Source of the DNA: Gnetum montanum
Lineage: Eukaryota; Streptophyta; Gnetopsida; Gnetales; Gnetaceae
Reading direction: 5' to 3'
NCBI GenBank assembly: GCA_015680685.1
Contig: MNCI01011128.1
Span: forward strand, 288,252-352,251
DNA length: 64,000 nucleotides
Every line of letters starts with the position of its first letter. The stretch's first letter is position 1. Below, in pieces: positions 34,311 to 46,401 of this stretch. A model generated the notes under the pieces. The model was not told where the DNA came from and ran no database searches. It was given only the letters and a program-made list of their open reading frames with translations. The position numbers were made by a program, and so were the translations under genes.

Positions 34311-34868
34311 TCATGTGGCTGCTGCATACAGGCACTTTTGTATATTAATGTCTTGTGCACACCGGTTGCATGCAGACAATGCTAAACTTTGCATAACCCA
34401 TGATCTCTGCATGTAATTGCACCCTGTATCACTGTATGCGATGCATGGAACCTTCTTCTTCTCGATCTTTCCAAAAGTGTTCTTCTTGAATATTTCCAGA
34501 GAAAGATCACAGATTCCTAGGCATGCATCTATAGTACTTAGCCATGCCCTTCCCATTATTATTGGGAAGTCCCCTTTACCATTATTTACTTGGATCACTA
34601 GGAAATCAGCTGGGTACGACCACCCACACATAGTGGTAATGATGTCCTCCACTAGTCCCAAGGGAATAGTGATGGACTGGTCAACCAGCTCTAGGCGAAT
34701 ATTGCTCTTCCTTAATGGAGGTAGGTTCCAGGCTTTGTACATCTCTTGTGATATTAAGTTGACTCTGGAACCTGAGTCTAGAAGAGCTTTACATGGTTCA
34801 TTCCCAGCGACTTGGAGATAGATTAGAGGGCTTCCAGGATCAGAGAATTTCCTGGGAAGGTGGCCCAC
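34311..34868 (-). CDS. Protease-bearing open segment of element C
   Basis: An open segment of 185 codons carries an aspartic-protease-like domain: ALLDSGSRVNLISQEMYK at the active site (D-S-G kept), then QSITIPLGLVEDI and FPIIMGRAWLSTIDA. The open segment starts at 34868 inside the larger gag-protease frame; the residues before it (MLTHAVID) are in 35078-34875, separated by one stop. Its closest relative here is 58968-58399 in element D, where the active-site D is lost. It would process Gag-Pol. It is not an independent gene. Confidence 0.8.
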   Translation of the reverse strand: MGHLPRKFSDPGSPLIYLQVAGNEPCKALLDSGSRVNLISQEMYKAWNLPPLRKSNIRLELVDQSITIPLGLVEDIITTMCGWSYPADFLVIQVNNGKGDFPIIMGRAWLSTIDACLGICDLSLEIFKKNTFGKIEKKKVPCIAYSDTGCNYMQRSWVMQSLALSACNRCAQDINIQKCLYAAAT

Positions 34869-34874
34869 CTTAAT

Positions 34875-37439
34875 CTAGTCAATAACAGCATGTGTTAACA
34901 TAACCGTATGCGTTGAGCTCAGCGTTTGGTTTGAAGGGAGCTCTAAAGCCTTATGTGATGGAGAGGCGTTCAGAGGTTCAACCACTTGTGGTTGTGAGGG
35001 CTTGGTTGGCATGTTGGTTTTGAAGAAATATCTTTTCTTTATAAGGTTTTCAGAACCAACTGGGGGTTGAGATTTCATAGCCCTCGTGGCATTACATTGC
35101 TACTGTTGAGTGGGGAGTTCCCCCTACATTGCTGGAGCGGATGGTAATGGACTTATCAGTGTGAGTGTTGCAGATGGATTTGGAGGATGGTATGTTTGTG
35201 GGTTATCTCCTCTAAGAGAAAGAGTCCTATAATACTCTTGAGCTTGGTAGTCATGTTGTGGTGTCACGTGACAAACAGAGTCACGTGGAGAGATTGGATG
35301 CTACACGTAGTAGCCATATGGATCTGGTTGCCGGTAGGGGTATTGTTACCTTGGTGGTGGCATCTCCCATGACTGTGGGTATTGCCACTATTGATGTTGC
35401 TCAACAGGTTGTGGTGGAGTTCCACTTGGATAATATGTTAAAGGTTGGTGGAACTTCCTTGGGTTACCTTGGGGATAAGGTAACCATCGGGGTGCTTACC
35501 ATTTATTAAGTCATGGGTTGAGTGCATACACCCCAAACTCTTGTAGATTTGAGATCACTAGGCAACATCCCTTAGGATGGTCATATTGGCATATCACACA
35601 TCCACCGTCATTGTTCGTGTTTGAATCCATAACCTCTTCGGTGATGGCCATTTTTTCCTTACCCTTGTTACGTGCATTGTCCACCTCTCTCTTTTTCTTT
35701 TTGTCATAGTCACTACCTCGCTCCCTAGACTCCTCTACAATTTTAAGAATAGTTTCAAACCTACTATCCATGGAGTCCCACATTTGGTCTACCTTTGCCG
35801 ATACCTCTATTGTTAACTTTTGAAGCGGTAAAGTTTTCCTATTCACCATGTCTTCAAGTAATAACTCTTCTTCCTCCTCATATAATCTCACTCCCCTTTT
35901 TTGAAGGGAAGGATCTTGGTTGTACTCTTCCGCACTTTCTCTCTTTCGTAGCTCACCTTCTTCTTTGGCTACGTACTCTAGCGATCTATGAATTTGATGA
36001 GACCTAAGCTCTGATAATCTTCCTTGGGCATATGTTCCAAGGGTTCTTCTTGTTTCATGCCTAGGTCCATCCATGAGATGGCGTAGTTGATCCTACTGCG
36101 AATAGCCATGGCCAAGGAAATGATGCAACAGTGCGTAATAGCGGCCCATGGCAGCATCCAAGGGTTCATGATTTCCTTGCTTCCATCCTTGGATTTGGTT
36201 TCGCAGGTTAGACACTTGGGAGTACATTTGGTACTTATCATTGAACAGTTCTAACATTGTACTCCACCTCTGAATGGATTCCGATTCTAAGGACCGGTAC
36301 CAGCTTTCAGCATCTTTCACTAGTGTCCTTGGGAACAACTTCAGTTTTTGCCATTCGTTCTCTATGTTTTGCAAGGCACATGCATCGTGAAATGATTGTA
36401 AATAAATTTAAGGATCAACATTGTATCCCCCTTCAAATCATGGGATATTGTTCATGTCTAACCTCTTGATCCTACTATCCTTTTGGTGCCTTGTGGGAAC
36501 TCTTACGGCCTCCGTTATATCTGGCATGCTTCTAGTTGCAAGTAGGGGTTCTTGGTAGTCATCTCGTTCATAGCATCTATGGTGTCTACGCAGTTCCCTA
36601 CTCTCCCTTCTTCTATGCCTTGATTCCTTAGAGTACCCTCATCCTCGTTCTCAACTGTCTCATTGATGTTTTTCACTCTGCTTTCCTTTATCCTCATGGT
36701 TGGTTTCCTTATGACTACGTCCAAACACTAAAGGAGAGGGTGAATGTGATGATGAAGGTGAAGAAGAAGGAGAACCATCACTATGATAGTGTTTTCTACC
36801 TTCTCTTTGATGGTCTTGGCCTTGATCATGATTACGATCAGAACGTCTACCCTTATCGTATGTTTGTGTTCCCTCATTGAACACTTCATGTTCGTGGGGA
36901 TCAGAACCAGGGTTGTGAATTGTGGAGTGAAGGTTCCGATACACCACCTCCTGACCATCGTTAGGAGGGGGAACATCATTTGGTAGGGAACCTATTGAAG
37001 TAGGTTCACCACCCTCAATTTCGCTTAAGACATGTGGGGCATTATGGGGTCATTTATCCTTCAAGGATGTGTGGTAACTCTCCTGTTGCAAGTCTCGTTG
37101 ACCTTGAGCTTCTATGGGATGGTAGTCCCTTGTGTCATGATCACATGCAATGTATTCTGTGTATAAAAGTGGCATGCCTATTCATGTGAGAGCACGAAGG
37201 AGCATGTTGGGGACTGATTGGTCTAGAGGCAATACTATGTTACCCTCCAAGTCTCTCCAATGCAGCCATTCATCTTGGTGGAGAATAAAGGTGAAATTGG
37301 GTACATACTCATCATGATGAGTATATACTACCCAAAACTATTAAGGAACTGGAGGATCTTGGTTACGTGTATTATGCTGCCAATTGTCTCTTGTGTTAGT
37401 CCTAGGTGGTGAAATGCTCTTATGCGAAGAAGAAGACAT
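34875..37439 (-). pseudogene. gag of element C
   Basis: This would be the structural Gag protein. The start at 37439 (MSSSSHKSISPP) matches MSSSSNKSNSPT of D. A charged N-terminal part (about 36947-36660, GSDPHEHEVFNE) is followed by the gag domain (36374-36093, ESWYRSLESESIQRWSTM, MYSQVSNLRNQIQGW), a charged region (36074-35640), a CQYDHPKGCC knuckle-like block near 35590, and a proline- and glutamine-rich stretch leading to protease. Several stops and frame changes are present. The CxYDHPKG block is shared with D (59580) and E (38590). Confidence 0.82.
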
Positions 37440-37566
37440 GTTTGTCTTATTCGGTGTGCGATGTACCGTTGGCTTATCTTTCTTTGATTAACCCTAAGGG
37501 TTTGTTCTAGCGTTCCAACAATATGGATGATTTCCTATGTTCAATGCAGTGCACAAACAACTAAGT

Positions 37567-37583
37567 CCCCGAAAACGATGCCA
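37567..37583 (-). other. Primer binding site of element C (tRNA-Asp type)
   Basis: It reads TGGCATCGTTTTCGGGG on the minus strand, one base after the LTR end. It matches the complement of the plant tRNA-Asp 3' end (TGGCGCCGTTGCCGGGG) at 13 of 17 positions; all four differences can be read as C-to-T or G-to-A transitions. Confidence 0.75.
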
Positions 37584-37584
37584 A

Positions 37585-38369
37585 TGATGAGTGGCAAGGT
37601 ACCCCTACACTCAACCATACGAATACGAGCGTCTCATGCATGATCTGGTCGAACTCCAAGGACTGAGTGCTTACATGCCTTAATGGAACACTTAGGGTTA
37701 ATCAATCGTTGTCTTCCCAAACTTACTTGTATTGTCACGATTGTATGGTTAAGTAAGCTTAAGGTATATGATTTTTATAACTTTTATCTTTTTGGTGTCT
37801 TATGCTAATAAGGGAAGGTAAAGAGAACTAAGTGACTAACTTACATTAACTATTTGCTAACTAAGTTCTAATTGTCCCTAACACTAGTATCCGTTTCCAC
37901 TTGCCATACACATCATAAACTAGTGCAACGCTACTGGGATTACCAAACGCTAGTCGTTACTGGGTTACCAAGCACTACACGCATGCTCAAAGTGATCGTA
38001 CTGAGTGTACTTAACTAAGAGACTCAAAGGTTGAGAGAGAGATTAATTAACTATGAAAGCATTAAAAATTCAATGATAATTAATTACTAATTAGCTTAAT
38101 CTATATGCTGCAAGGTTTATCATAAAGTTCATCTTTATTGTCGTACACAAATGTGTGCTCAAGTACAATTTGCTCGAATAAAGATTCGTTCACTCTATGA
38201 CTCCTACTGCAGGCACACAGAAATTATTCTAACTCTGGAATGGTAAAACTACAAGAGTTTGGCTAAGGGTCTAAGTCTAACTATCTGGAACAAAGGGTGT
38301 CGCCTCTTATTTATAGAAGATGAGGCAGGATGTGATATCGTGTGGTGAATGCGATATCGCGGCTCATCA
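37585..38369 (-). mobile_element. 5' LTR of element C
   Basis: 785 bp. On the minus strand it begins TGATGAGCCGCGATATCGC (38369) and ends CCACTCATCA (37585). A TATA-like TATAAATA lies at 38315-38308, just after the GATATC-rich U3 tip. The 45 bp at its 3' end are nearly shared with the LTRs of D, E, F and H. Confidence 0.88.
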
Positions 38370-39480
38370 AGGTGGAACCATCTTTTCCAATACTACAATC
38401 ATTGGATGAAGTTGAGGCAAAGATCAATAGGATGATGGAATGGATACATGAAAAATGTGAAGACTATGCCAACATTATTGGAGATAGAGTTATGACAACC
38501 TGAGAAACAGAACAAAACACCCTTAGACAATTGGAAAGAAGGGTTGAAGAGAATAAGAACTTAACTGCCAATCATATGTATCAATGTAACATTTGCCTGT
38601 ACGATCACCCCAAGGGCCAATTCCCAATCTTGTCACATTTACATGAGCATTGGGGAAGAATGTTACATCTAGAGTTCATATAAAATTACTATGTTCAATC
38701 ACAGTGGCAAAAATCCCAGTCGTGGGGGAGGCCATCCCCAAAATGGTTACACCCTTCATACCATCCGAACCTAAGTGCTTATCAAGTTCAACATCCTATT
38801 TCCCCAACTGGGTCAACATCCTCTATCTCACCACATTATTATTATTCTCCTTAATACTATCAACCTGTATCCTCACCAACAGGACCACCACCTTGGGTAC
38901 CTTACACTTCTCCTCAATTTCCAAATTCTCATCCTTCACCTCCTTCTACATCTCCACCAATTATACCTGAAGGGTTTGCACTACAACATCAACCCACGAA
39001 CGTTACTTGTGCTACTACTAATAACAGTAGTGGAAACCCACCACACCAAAGGCATCCCTTCTTTAGACATGACCATAGAAAGGGACACCATAGTTTAGAA
39101 ACCACTACATCTGCCAACTTAACATAAATCCAACACTATGGTGCATCTTCCTCTTTGAACCCAATGCTTCATGCTACCTTATTAGGGCCACCACTCAATA
39201 CTCCAACAACCATATAGCCCAATGAATATAGCCACATGGGGAGACATGTTGATCCTTGCATATCATCATACAGTCACAAGTACCATAGTGGGTCAACTCC
39301 TTATAAATTAACCACATCTTATAACTTGCCCCACTATGTCAACTCTAATCAAGTTTGTGAACCCCAATGGGGTAACTATGACCAAGTCCAAATATTTTCA
39401 ACATGGAAGGATCCTAATTCTTCATTTATTAATCCTAGCCATGCTCAACAATTTAATTATGGGGGATACCCCCCATTCTA
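38370..39480 (+). pseudogene. C-terminal gag remnant of element E
   Basis: The segment begins inside a frame (KINRMMEWIHEKCEDY) that corresponds to the region before the knuckle of C and D. The CNICLYDHPKGQFPILSHLH block matches CQYDHPKGCCLVISNLQ of C and DHPKGCCVIISHLQ of D. A proline-, serine- and tyrosine-rich tail follows (38780-39480), ending in PSHAQQFNYGGYPPF and a TAA. Stops near 38500 and 38680 and frame changes break it. The N-terminal gag domain is missing because C was inserted upstream. Confidence 0.72.
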
Positions 39481-41468
39481 ATAACAAGAAGGATTAATAA
39501 ATATTTTTCATTTTCTTTAATTTTGAAATTTTTGTTTTTCAATTTTTTCACTTTTCAACTTATTGTTTGATCTTTTTGCCTTTTTGTCTTTTTATCTTTT
39601 TACCTTTTTATGAAGTAATCTCATCTAGAAATAAAACACTCATGTGACTCATTGGTTGAGGTGTTGTTCTATGCTATCAAGTCTCAGGTGACTAATTATT
39701 TGAACAACGAGCCCACAACATCCATCGACCCATTCTATTAATAAGAGGTTCTACCCTGGGTACAATGATATTCCTAATCACTAAAACTTAAAGTAACCTT
39801 CTACTCATTATACCCAGAGCGAAGAAGGATGGACCAAGAGAGAATGACCAGGGTGTGACGTCAAGGGGACTTGTGGATTCTCTTTGGTGACATTTGTAGG
39901 AGTTATCATGTAGCTTGGTTGTACTAAGATCCTTGTAGATCTAATGAAAAAGGGAAGTAAGAGTAATCAAAAGGCACCCAACCAGAAAAAAATAATGCTA
40001 TTCTAGGGGGTCCCACTGGAAAGACATGCATCCATGCCTGAAGGTAGGCAGCTTCTCTAGATTAAAAAATACTTCAAAAAAGAGAGAGAGAAAAAAAAAG
40101 AGAAGAGTGCCACAAAGCAAAATCACTCCTCCCTTGAACGAAATGCCAAGTGATCGTACACCTTGTTGTCATGGTGCTCTTATGGTTGTCCATCATTGGA
40201 TGAAGCAATGTGATTTCACTAATCAGAGGAATGGACCTGGTCCTGATTTTGGAGTGATGGGATAGGCTAATGACACACTAATCATGCCTTACACATAGAA
40301 TTCATTATGCCCTAAGTTAGTTACCTCATGTCCCAATCTCTGCAATCCCTTCTATGATTCACCTCACCTTGTTGTTCGTATAGTTATGACTCGTGACTTG
40401 GGTAGCATGGGATTCATATCTCATCGCGGTACTATCTACATGTGTGTGTTTTGTGAAATTGGTGTGGATTACATTTAACCCTTCTAGTGCCTATGGACAT
40501 TTTAAGGTGTGGTTACGCAAGGGCATTAGAGGTTGGAACCTGCTTTGGGGAGGACCCACTTGCGTAACCCTTGTAATTTGCACTCATAACGCATCTCCTA
40601 CACATCATCTTATACCCTCCAAGTATTACCAACGTTCGTCTTTCCCTTATCATCCTTTCAGTTCAAACGTTCCTATGAGCCAACACATGTCTTTTTTCCT
40701 CATACTCTTCATGATTTTCATTGCCAAATTTTACATCACTATCCTTTTTATGCGTTTCAGCCTGATCATTCTTACCTTAGACCCTTTACATTGACCTAAA
40801 GTCCTTAGTTTATACCTTGAAATTTCCAAATTTTATTAATTTTTTCCAAGTACCCTATTTTCAATAGGTCGCAATATCTCTTCCCTAATATCAAGTCGGC
40901 CATGATATCGGGTCCTCGCTAGCGGGTACGCAATATCGCGTTCTTAGAATCTATATATATGAACCCTCAACCCTCCCCTCCACGAATGTCAACATCATTT
41001 GCAACTGTTCACGCAAGGGAGTTTTTCAAAATTTCTTCTACAACTTGCGATTACGCATCTCTTGTTCCAATAACCATAACTCGCTCATTAGTGCTCTGAT
41101 TTTCATTCCATCTAAACCTACTTGAACCCGGAGTGTTCAGCTTAGTCATGGGGGAAGGGTACATGCTGAATTGTGTATAAATTTTTCGAAATTCGTCATC
41201 GCCCAAAGGACCCAATCAAGGGTAATTAGTTATAAAAATAATAAACATGTGCCAAAAATAATTTCATCTCCTTATCTATACTGGGAAATTGAACTTTGAA
41301 ACCACCTAAGCAAAGTGGGCCAAATATTAAAAAATTTTGGGGATATTTCCATAAAAATTTCTAACTTTAAATCACACAGAATAAAAACAAATTCATTAAG
41401 GCAAGGAGTAAGGTATAACTTAACTTTGGTAAGCAACCTTACTAATGATTGGCCCCGTGTGATTGCAG
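39481..41468 (+). other. Noncoding stretch of E before the accessory gene
   Basis: No convincing gene. It begins with a TTTTT-rich tract (39500-39610). About 40480-40560 matches, inverted, the 3' untranslated region of C. At 40875-40945 there is a cluster of GATATC/CAATATC words like the U3 tip of the LTRs, with a TATATATATGAACC sequence near 40952. A purine tract (CATGGGGGAAGGG) lies near 41148. A good donor AAGG|GTAATT (41222) and acceptor ATTGCAG (41468) could splice a leader to the accessory gene. Confidence 0.5.
40875..40965 (+). promoter_or_regulatory. U3-like GATATC cluster with TATA box, possible internal promoter of E
   Basis: The sequence holds GCAATATC, CATGATATCGGG and GCAATATCGCG, then CTATATATATGAACCC. 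This repeats the arrangement of GATATC words followed by a TATA box in the LTRs of C, D, E and F. It lies about 500 bp upstream of the accessory frame. Confidence 0.45.
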
Positions 41469-44270
41469 ATGGCCCAAAAGTATGGACAATAAGAAGGTCC
41501 CTCTCGAGGTGTGTCCAAGTGACCCAGGAGAGGTAGAGGACAGGCATCTACTGAACAACATACAGAGTAGGAGGCACAATCCTTCAGTATCCATCAAGAG
41601 ACTCCTGTTGTTGTACAATCGGAACAAGTAGAAGGTGGAGCTACTGCAGTTCCTAAATAAGGACAACACCTCACATTGTCCCCAGAGTGTGTTCAGGCCA
41701 TCTGTGATAGGTCCATATTAGCTATAGTGATTGTGGAATTGAACTTTGAACCCTTCATGGAATTTTTCTCTTAAGGCCCTTAGGGACCAGCACAAAGGGT
41801 CCCCATTATGGCCTATCCTCTCTAAAAGCGGTGCCTAGTACTTAGGAGAAATGTACCAATTTTAGCATAATAAAGAAGAAGGCACCATGGTTGACATTGG
41901 TGGTGTGTCTATTGATTTTTCCATCAAGGCCATCTTGAAAGTGTTAAACCTTCCAAATATAGGGCTGAAAGTTGCTCACCTATCCACTTGCTCTGACACG
42001 GATGCATGAAAGGTTTGGTTGGACAAGACATATGGTAAGGAAGATAAGATATATGGAGAATTAACGTTGGAAGAGAGAATCTAATTCAAGATTGGTACTT
42101 ATCACATCTTCCCCACAAAAGGATTAAACAGGATTTCAACATATGTAGCAAGAGGAAGTGCAATATTGATGGGAAAGGTTAATGCTAACCTACCTCATCT
42201 ATATCTCATGGAGATCTTAAGGCGATTCAAAGAACACAAGATAGGGAAGTTCATGTTGCCCTTCCTTGTCTCATCAGAAAGTTGTGCAAGCATGCTAGAA
42301 TTCTGGGGTACACCAATGACATCCCTAGAAGACCCCAAAATGCTTCATTCATTGAACTACTAAAGCCACTAGCTCCAAGGAAAAATGCTAGTGAGACACC
42401 GGAGCTAGAGCCAAAGGAAGAGCAAGAACAAATGGTGGGACCCACTACAACTCAAACTACAGGGCCTAGCCAACTCCCAAGCTTAAGGCCCATTCAACAA
42501 CAAGAAGTGGGGCCCAACATAAGCCAGTAAGAGTAACCACTACCACTGCAAGATTATCAACCGTCGATGAGCCATCTCAGGGCCATCGCTGAGACGGTTA
42601 GTTGGGGGAGTCATGATGATGCTAATCTCTTCTGTGTCATCAACGATACTGTATGTCCCACTGTCTCTATAGATCATGCACGGGGTGAGGTGTCCATTCA
42701 GATAGGAGGAGGAGAGACTGATTGGTCACAACAAATTTCAGGGAACACTGCATCCTTTCAAGTGAAACTCAAGACTTGTGAAGGGGCCACAATGGTGGTC
42801 ATGCAGCACTAGGATGCAGCAGGAGCTGTAGAAGTGGTCACAAACCACATCAAAGAATCCTTCAACGTCCCTGTTGTGCCACCAATAGACTTCACAAGAG
42901 CATGTGATGCTCAAACATTGGCCGATCCCTTGATGACTCCTATAGAGCATGAGTATGTACTTGATCGGTTGCTGCAAATAGGACAAATAATGACGTCCTT
43001 GTTTGACATCCCACAAGATGTCACGATAGCACAATTAGACCTCATCTCTACCAAGGAAAAGTTGGTCATGGCAGAGATCAGGGCTGAGCATGCAGAAGCG
43101 AAGTTAGCAAGACTCCAAGAAAGGCTTGTAACCCTACAAGCTACACAGTGAGACCCCTCTCAATTTGTTCCCACAAACCAGCTAGACACCTTCAAGACCG
43201 AGCAACTCAAAAAATTGTTAGTGGACAATAAAAAAGTGGTGGAGGAGAAAGAGAAGGCCGAGTGAGATGCCTCCAAGGCACAAGCTCAAACCTACATGCA
43301 TGCCAAGGCACTCAGAGCCTTACAAGAGGAGAATAAATAGCTCGCTACTAACAATCTTCAATTGACTACTGTGGAGAAACAGAAGAATGTTCTAAAAGAA
43401 AACTTTCAACAGCTATGAGAACAATTGATCAAGGTCAATCAAGATATGAACCGTTTGGCCAGAGAAAATCGAACCCTCTCAATGGAGGAGATACGTGCAA
43501 TCCGTCAAAAGATGGCCATCAAAATAAGCGTGTGGCAAAACGAGGCCAAGTAGTACGAAAAGTTAAAGGAGCATTTCTAACACCAAGTGTGGATGTATAA
43601 GAAAATCATTGAGAAGGAGATCCATATGGCCAAGGCCCACATCAACATTTTCAGTGTTCAACACACTGATTGGTGGGCCATATTGGACACATATGCGTTT
43701 TCCCACTAGGCGGAACTTAAAAGCCAGGACCTGCAGATTCAAGACCTCACAGAGTACATGGAATTGGCACACCTATGTTATCCCAATCTAGCCATATTGA
43801 CAGCAAGGCACCTGAGGACAGAGCTCGAGGGGTAGGTAGCTACCACCTACACCAAATATGAAGCAAAATTTGCATAGCACAAGAAAATGTTGTAGAAGCT
43901 GGAAGTTGCAAATTCTAAACTAAAGGTGGTTAAAGCAAGCTACTAAGGACAAAAATATGTCATAGCGGACTTAGCTCGATGGCTTACAAATTTTCAAGAG
44001 TACAGGGACAAAGTCAGAGCCTACAAGGTGGAACGATGGTTGTTTGTGGCCTGGTATGTCAAAGCAAATAAGATGTTCCCGCAACTACCATGCCCATGGG
44101 AGGTGCCGACTCTGGCAAACATTGGAGCATCAGCATGGACGACACAGGATCATTGAACGGAAGAGGAAAAGCTCCAGGCACTACTTCAACATCATCAAAT
44201 TCCAAAACCTGGAGCACAAGACAAGGGGAAGCAACCCATGGAGGAGCCACCGCCACCTGGAACCACATGA
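41469..44270 (+). pseudogene. Sense-strand accessory gene of element E
   Basis: It begins ATGGCCCAAAAG right after an acceptor-like ATTGCAG. Three frame segments (41469-41870, about 41850-42363, about 42282-44270) are linked by two frameshifts, and about a dozen stops occur. The N-terminal part is basic then Q/E-rich. A globular part (41887-42363) reads VDIGGVSIDFSIKAILKVLN, ending in FMLPFLVSSE; this pattern resembles the plant transposon-associated domain found in extra frames of gypsy elements. A P/Q/E-rich linker (42363-42530) and a long coiled coil (42990-44090, KLARLQERLVTLQ) follow. The C-terminus is KGKQPMEEPPPPGTT. The function is unknown. It is not gag or pol. Confidence 0.68.
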
Positions 44271-44447
44271 GTTTCACAAAATTTTGTAATTTTGTGATTT
44301 TGCATTTTTTGTGTTGTGTCCTAATTTTGTTCCATTGAGTTCTCCACTACGGCATGAATAAATTATCTATCAATTAATAATCCCATACCTATCCATTGTG
44401 TAATCAATGGGGCTTGTTCTCATTTGACTCAATGATGAGTTTTCATT

Positions 44448-44461
44448 CAGTCATGGGGGTA
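44448..44461 (+). other. Polypurine tract of element E
   Basis: CAGTCATGGGGGTA directly precedes the LTR start TGATGAATCG. Confidence 0.7.
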
Positions 44462-45137
44462 TGATGAATCGTGATTCATCAGGCTACGATATCAGACCCT
44501 CGATATCGGATCCACAATATCGAGTATGCGATATCGCAACCCAAATAACGATATCGAATACATGATATCATGACTCCTGTGTGAGCCTATAAATACACAT
44601 GTAGGCGCATGAAAGGAGTCAGTTTGGAATTAGTTAGTTCTTTAGTCAGTAGATAGAAGTTAGTTCATTAAATACGAAATGAGTACGACTTGATCGCGAG
44701 CATCTACGTGTGACTACTTGGTATCCTAGGAGTGTACTTGGGCCATGCACTTGGTAATCCCAGTGGTAGTCGTGCACGAGGCCTAAGATGTGTACGGATG
44801 ATTAAGGAACGGATGCTCATCACACTTAGGCTAGCTTAGATTCTCTTCCCCTATCTCCTCTTAGCTTAACTCTCTCTCCCTTTTCCTCCTAGCTTAGCTA
44901 AGATTATCTTCCATTGCCTTCAGGAGTAGCATTAGTTTAGGAAGACATCATACACCTCACCCTGGACTAAACCATACGTGACAAAGCAAATACTAGTCCA
45001 GGTGGAAAGACAGTGAACTACAATCAGTGAGTAACTATCTAGATACCACAACTAGCTCGTCTACAAAGTTCAACCGGATTGTGCGTGAAACGCTCGTATT
45101 CGTATGGTTGAGTGTAGGGGTACCTTGCCACTCATCA
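44462..45137 (+). mobile_element. 3' LTR of element E
   Basis: 676 bp, TGATGAATCGTG to CCACTCATCA. The U3 part has at least five GATATC/AATATC words (44485-44575), then TATAAATA at 44588-44595. The 3' end matches the LTR tips of C, D, F and H in orientation-corrected comparison. Low-copy DNA begins at 45138. Confidence 0.85.
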
Positions 45138-45468
45138 ACAACCTACAATTGCAACAACGAATTTGGATCCTGATGTACGAGGAAAAATGTGTTTTGTAGT
45201 ATCCTCTCATAGATCTAGTGTCACTTAGTCTCACTACAAACTGGTTCTTGGTGTCTCTAGTATAGAAAGGTGATAATGGTCATCATGGACTCCTAGGCGT
45301 CTAAAGTTCTCAAGTTCAATGATGATGCAAAATGCCAAAAGTCCTTATGACAAAGTAGATTGTTGCTTAAATAAGCCTTGGGTCTCTATCTAGGTATCAA
45401 TTAATTCTGTCATGATGATTGACAGATTTCTAGCACCTTCCATCGTACCTAGAACACCTTTGCATGCA

Positions 45469-45604
45469 GCATCATCGTCAATACCATAAAATCATGACGT
45501 GAGCATCAACGTTAATACCATAGAGCCATGACGCTAGCATAGCCTCAATACCATAAAGTCATGACACTAGCATCAACGTCAATACCATAAAGTCATGATG
45601 CTAG
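45469..45604. repeat. 34-bp minisatellite, four copies
   Basis: The unit is GCATCAACGTCAATACCATA plus AAGTCATGACGCTA, with a few substitutions between copies and one copy a base shorter. Confidence 0.85.
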
Positions 45605-46081
45605 CATCTTTAGGAAAAGAAGACAATTGTATCTGCCTTTATTTTTTCCATCCAATTACAAAGACTATTGGCCATGGGTTATAATATGGATTTCTTTGGG
45701 ATGTTTCAATTAGTTAATTATTTCTTTATCCATTCTATTATGTCTCATTCCTTATTATCAACTTTAAAATCTTAGGAGCCTATTTCTAGTTTAAGGAGGA
45801 TGAAGGGAATGAGGCACCTAATATGTTAGTGTAGTAAACTAAAAAATCATTCTTAAACTTTTAGAATATTATAACTTATGAGTTGAGCTAGTTTATCAAA
45901 GCTCATCGTGAATAGAGTGCCTTCAAAAATTTTAGTATCCTACTTGTTATATAGGAGAATCTGCTAGAAGCTAGGGTGGCATGAACCAATACTTAGAGAG
46001 AGAATGATTTCCTATAAAAATTAAAAATAAAATAAAAAACAAAAAAAAATTCTAGTATAAGTTTTAAAAAATTGTTACTTA

Positions 46082-46105
46082 AGAGAGAGAGAGAGAGAGA
46101 GAGAG
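46082..46105. repeat. GA dinucleotide microsatellite
   Basis: About 12 AG units, preceded by an A-rich tract. Confidence 0.95.
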
Positions 46106-46401
46106 TAATTTTACAAATGTATAATCAGAGATGTATGGTTGGCTACTCAATATATGGCCAATGAAAACGAAAACTATTGATGGAGGTTTTTCTCCATGTA
46201 CTTTGATTTCCTTGGGAAATATATTTAATAAGTTTTAGATACTCATTGTTTCTTTCACATTATTTTGCCAAGTAATTTGCAAAGTCCTAGTTGGGGCTAT
46301 GATCAATACCTAAAATAAGTAATATTTGCTAATAAATAATGTTTATTAGACTTAATATTATATCACTAATAAGTGTATCTTGGTTTGTTTTCATTATTTT
46401 A

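Larger units (their letters stand above)
9102..38369 (-). mobile_element. Element C: Athila-like Ty3/gypsy element, split by B and cut by A
   Basis: Parts in minus-strand order: 5' LTR 38369-37585, primer site 37583-37567, gag 37439-34875, protease 34868-34311, pol about 34289-31210, 3' untranslated region (31205 onward and 11006-9241), polypurine tract 9240-9221 and a fragment of the 3' LTR 9220-9102. B occupies 11007-31204 and A cuts the 3' LTR. The primer site is of tRNA-Asp type, and the reverse transcriptase begins MKPQKQPQRRLNP, both typical of the Athila lineage. C itself sits inside the gag of element E, which resumes at 38370. Confidence 0.85.
38370..45137 (+). mobile_element. Element E: pol-less Athila-like element with an accessory gene, 3' part
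   Basis: The order on the plus strand is gag remnant (38370-39480), long noncoding stretch (39481-41468), accessory gene (41469-44270), polypurine tract (44448-44461) and 3' LTR (44462-45137). There is no trace of reverse transcriptase or integrase between gag and LTR. The left part was separated by the insertion of C and lies outside the window. Confidence 0.78.
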
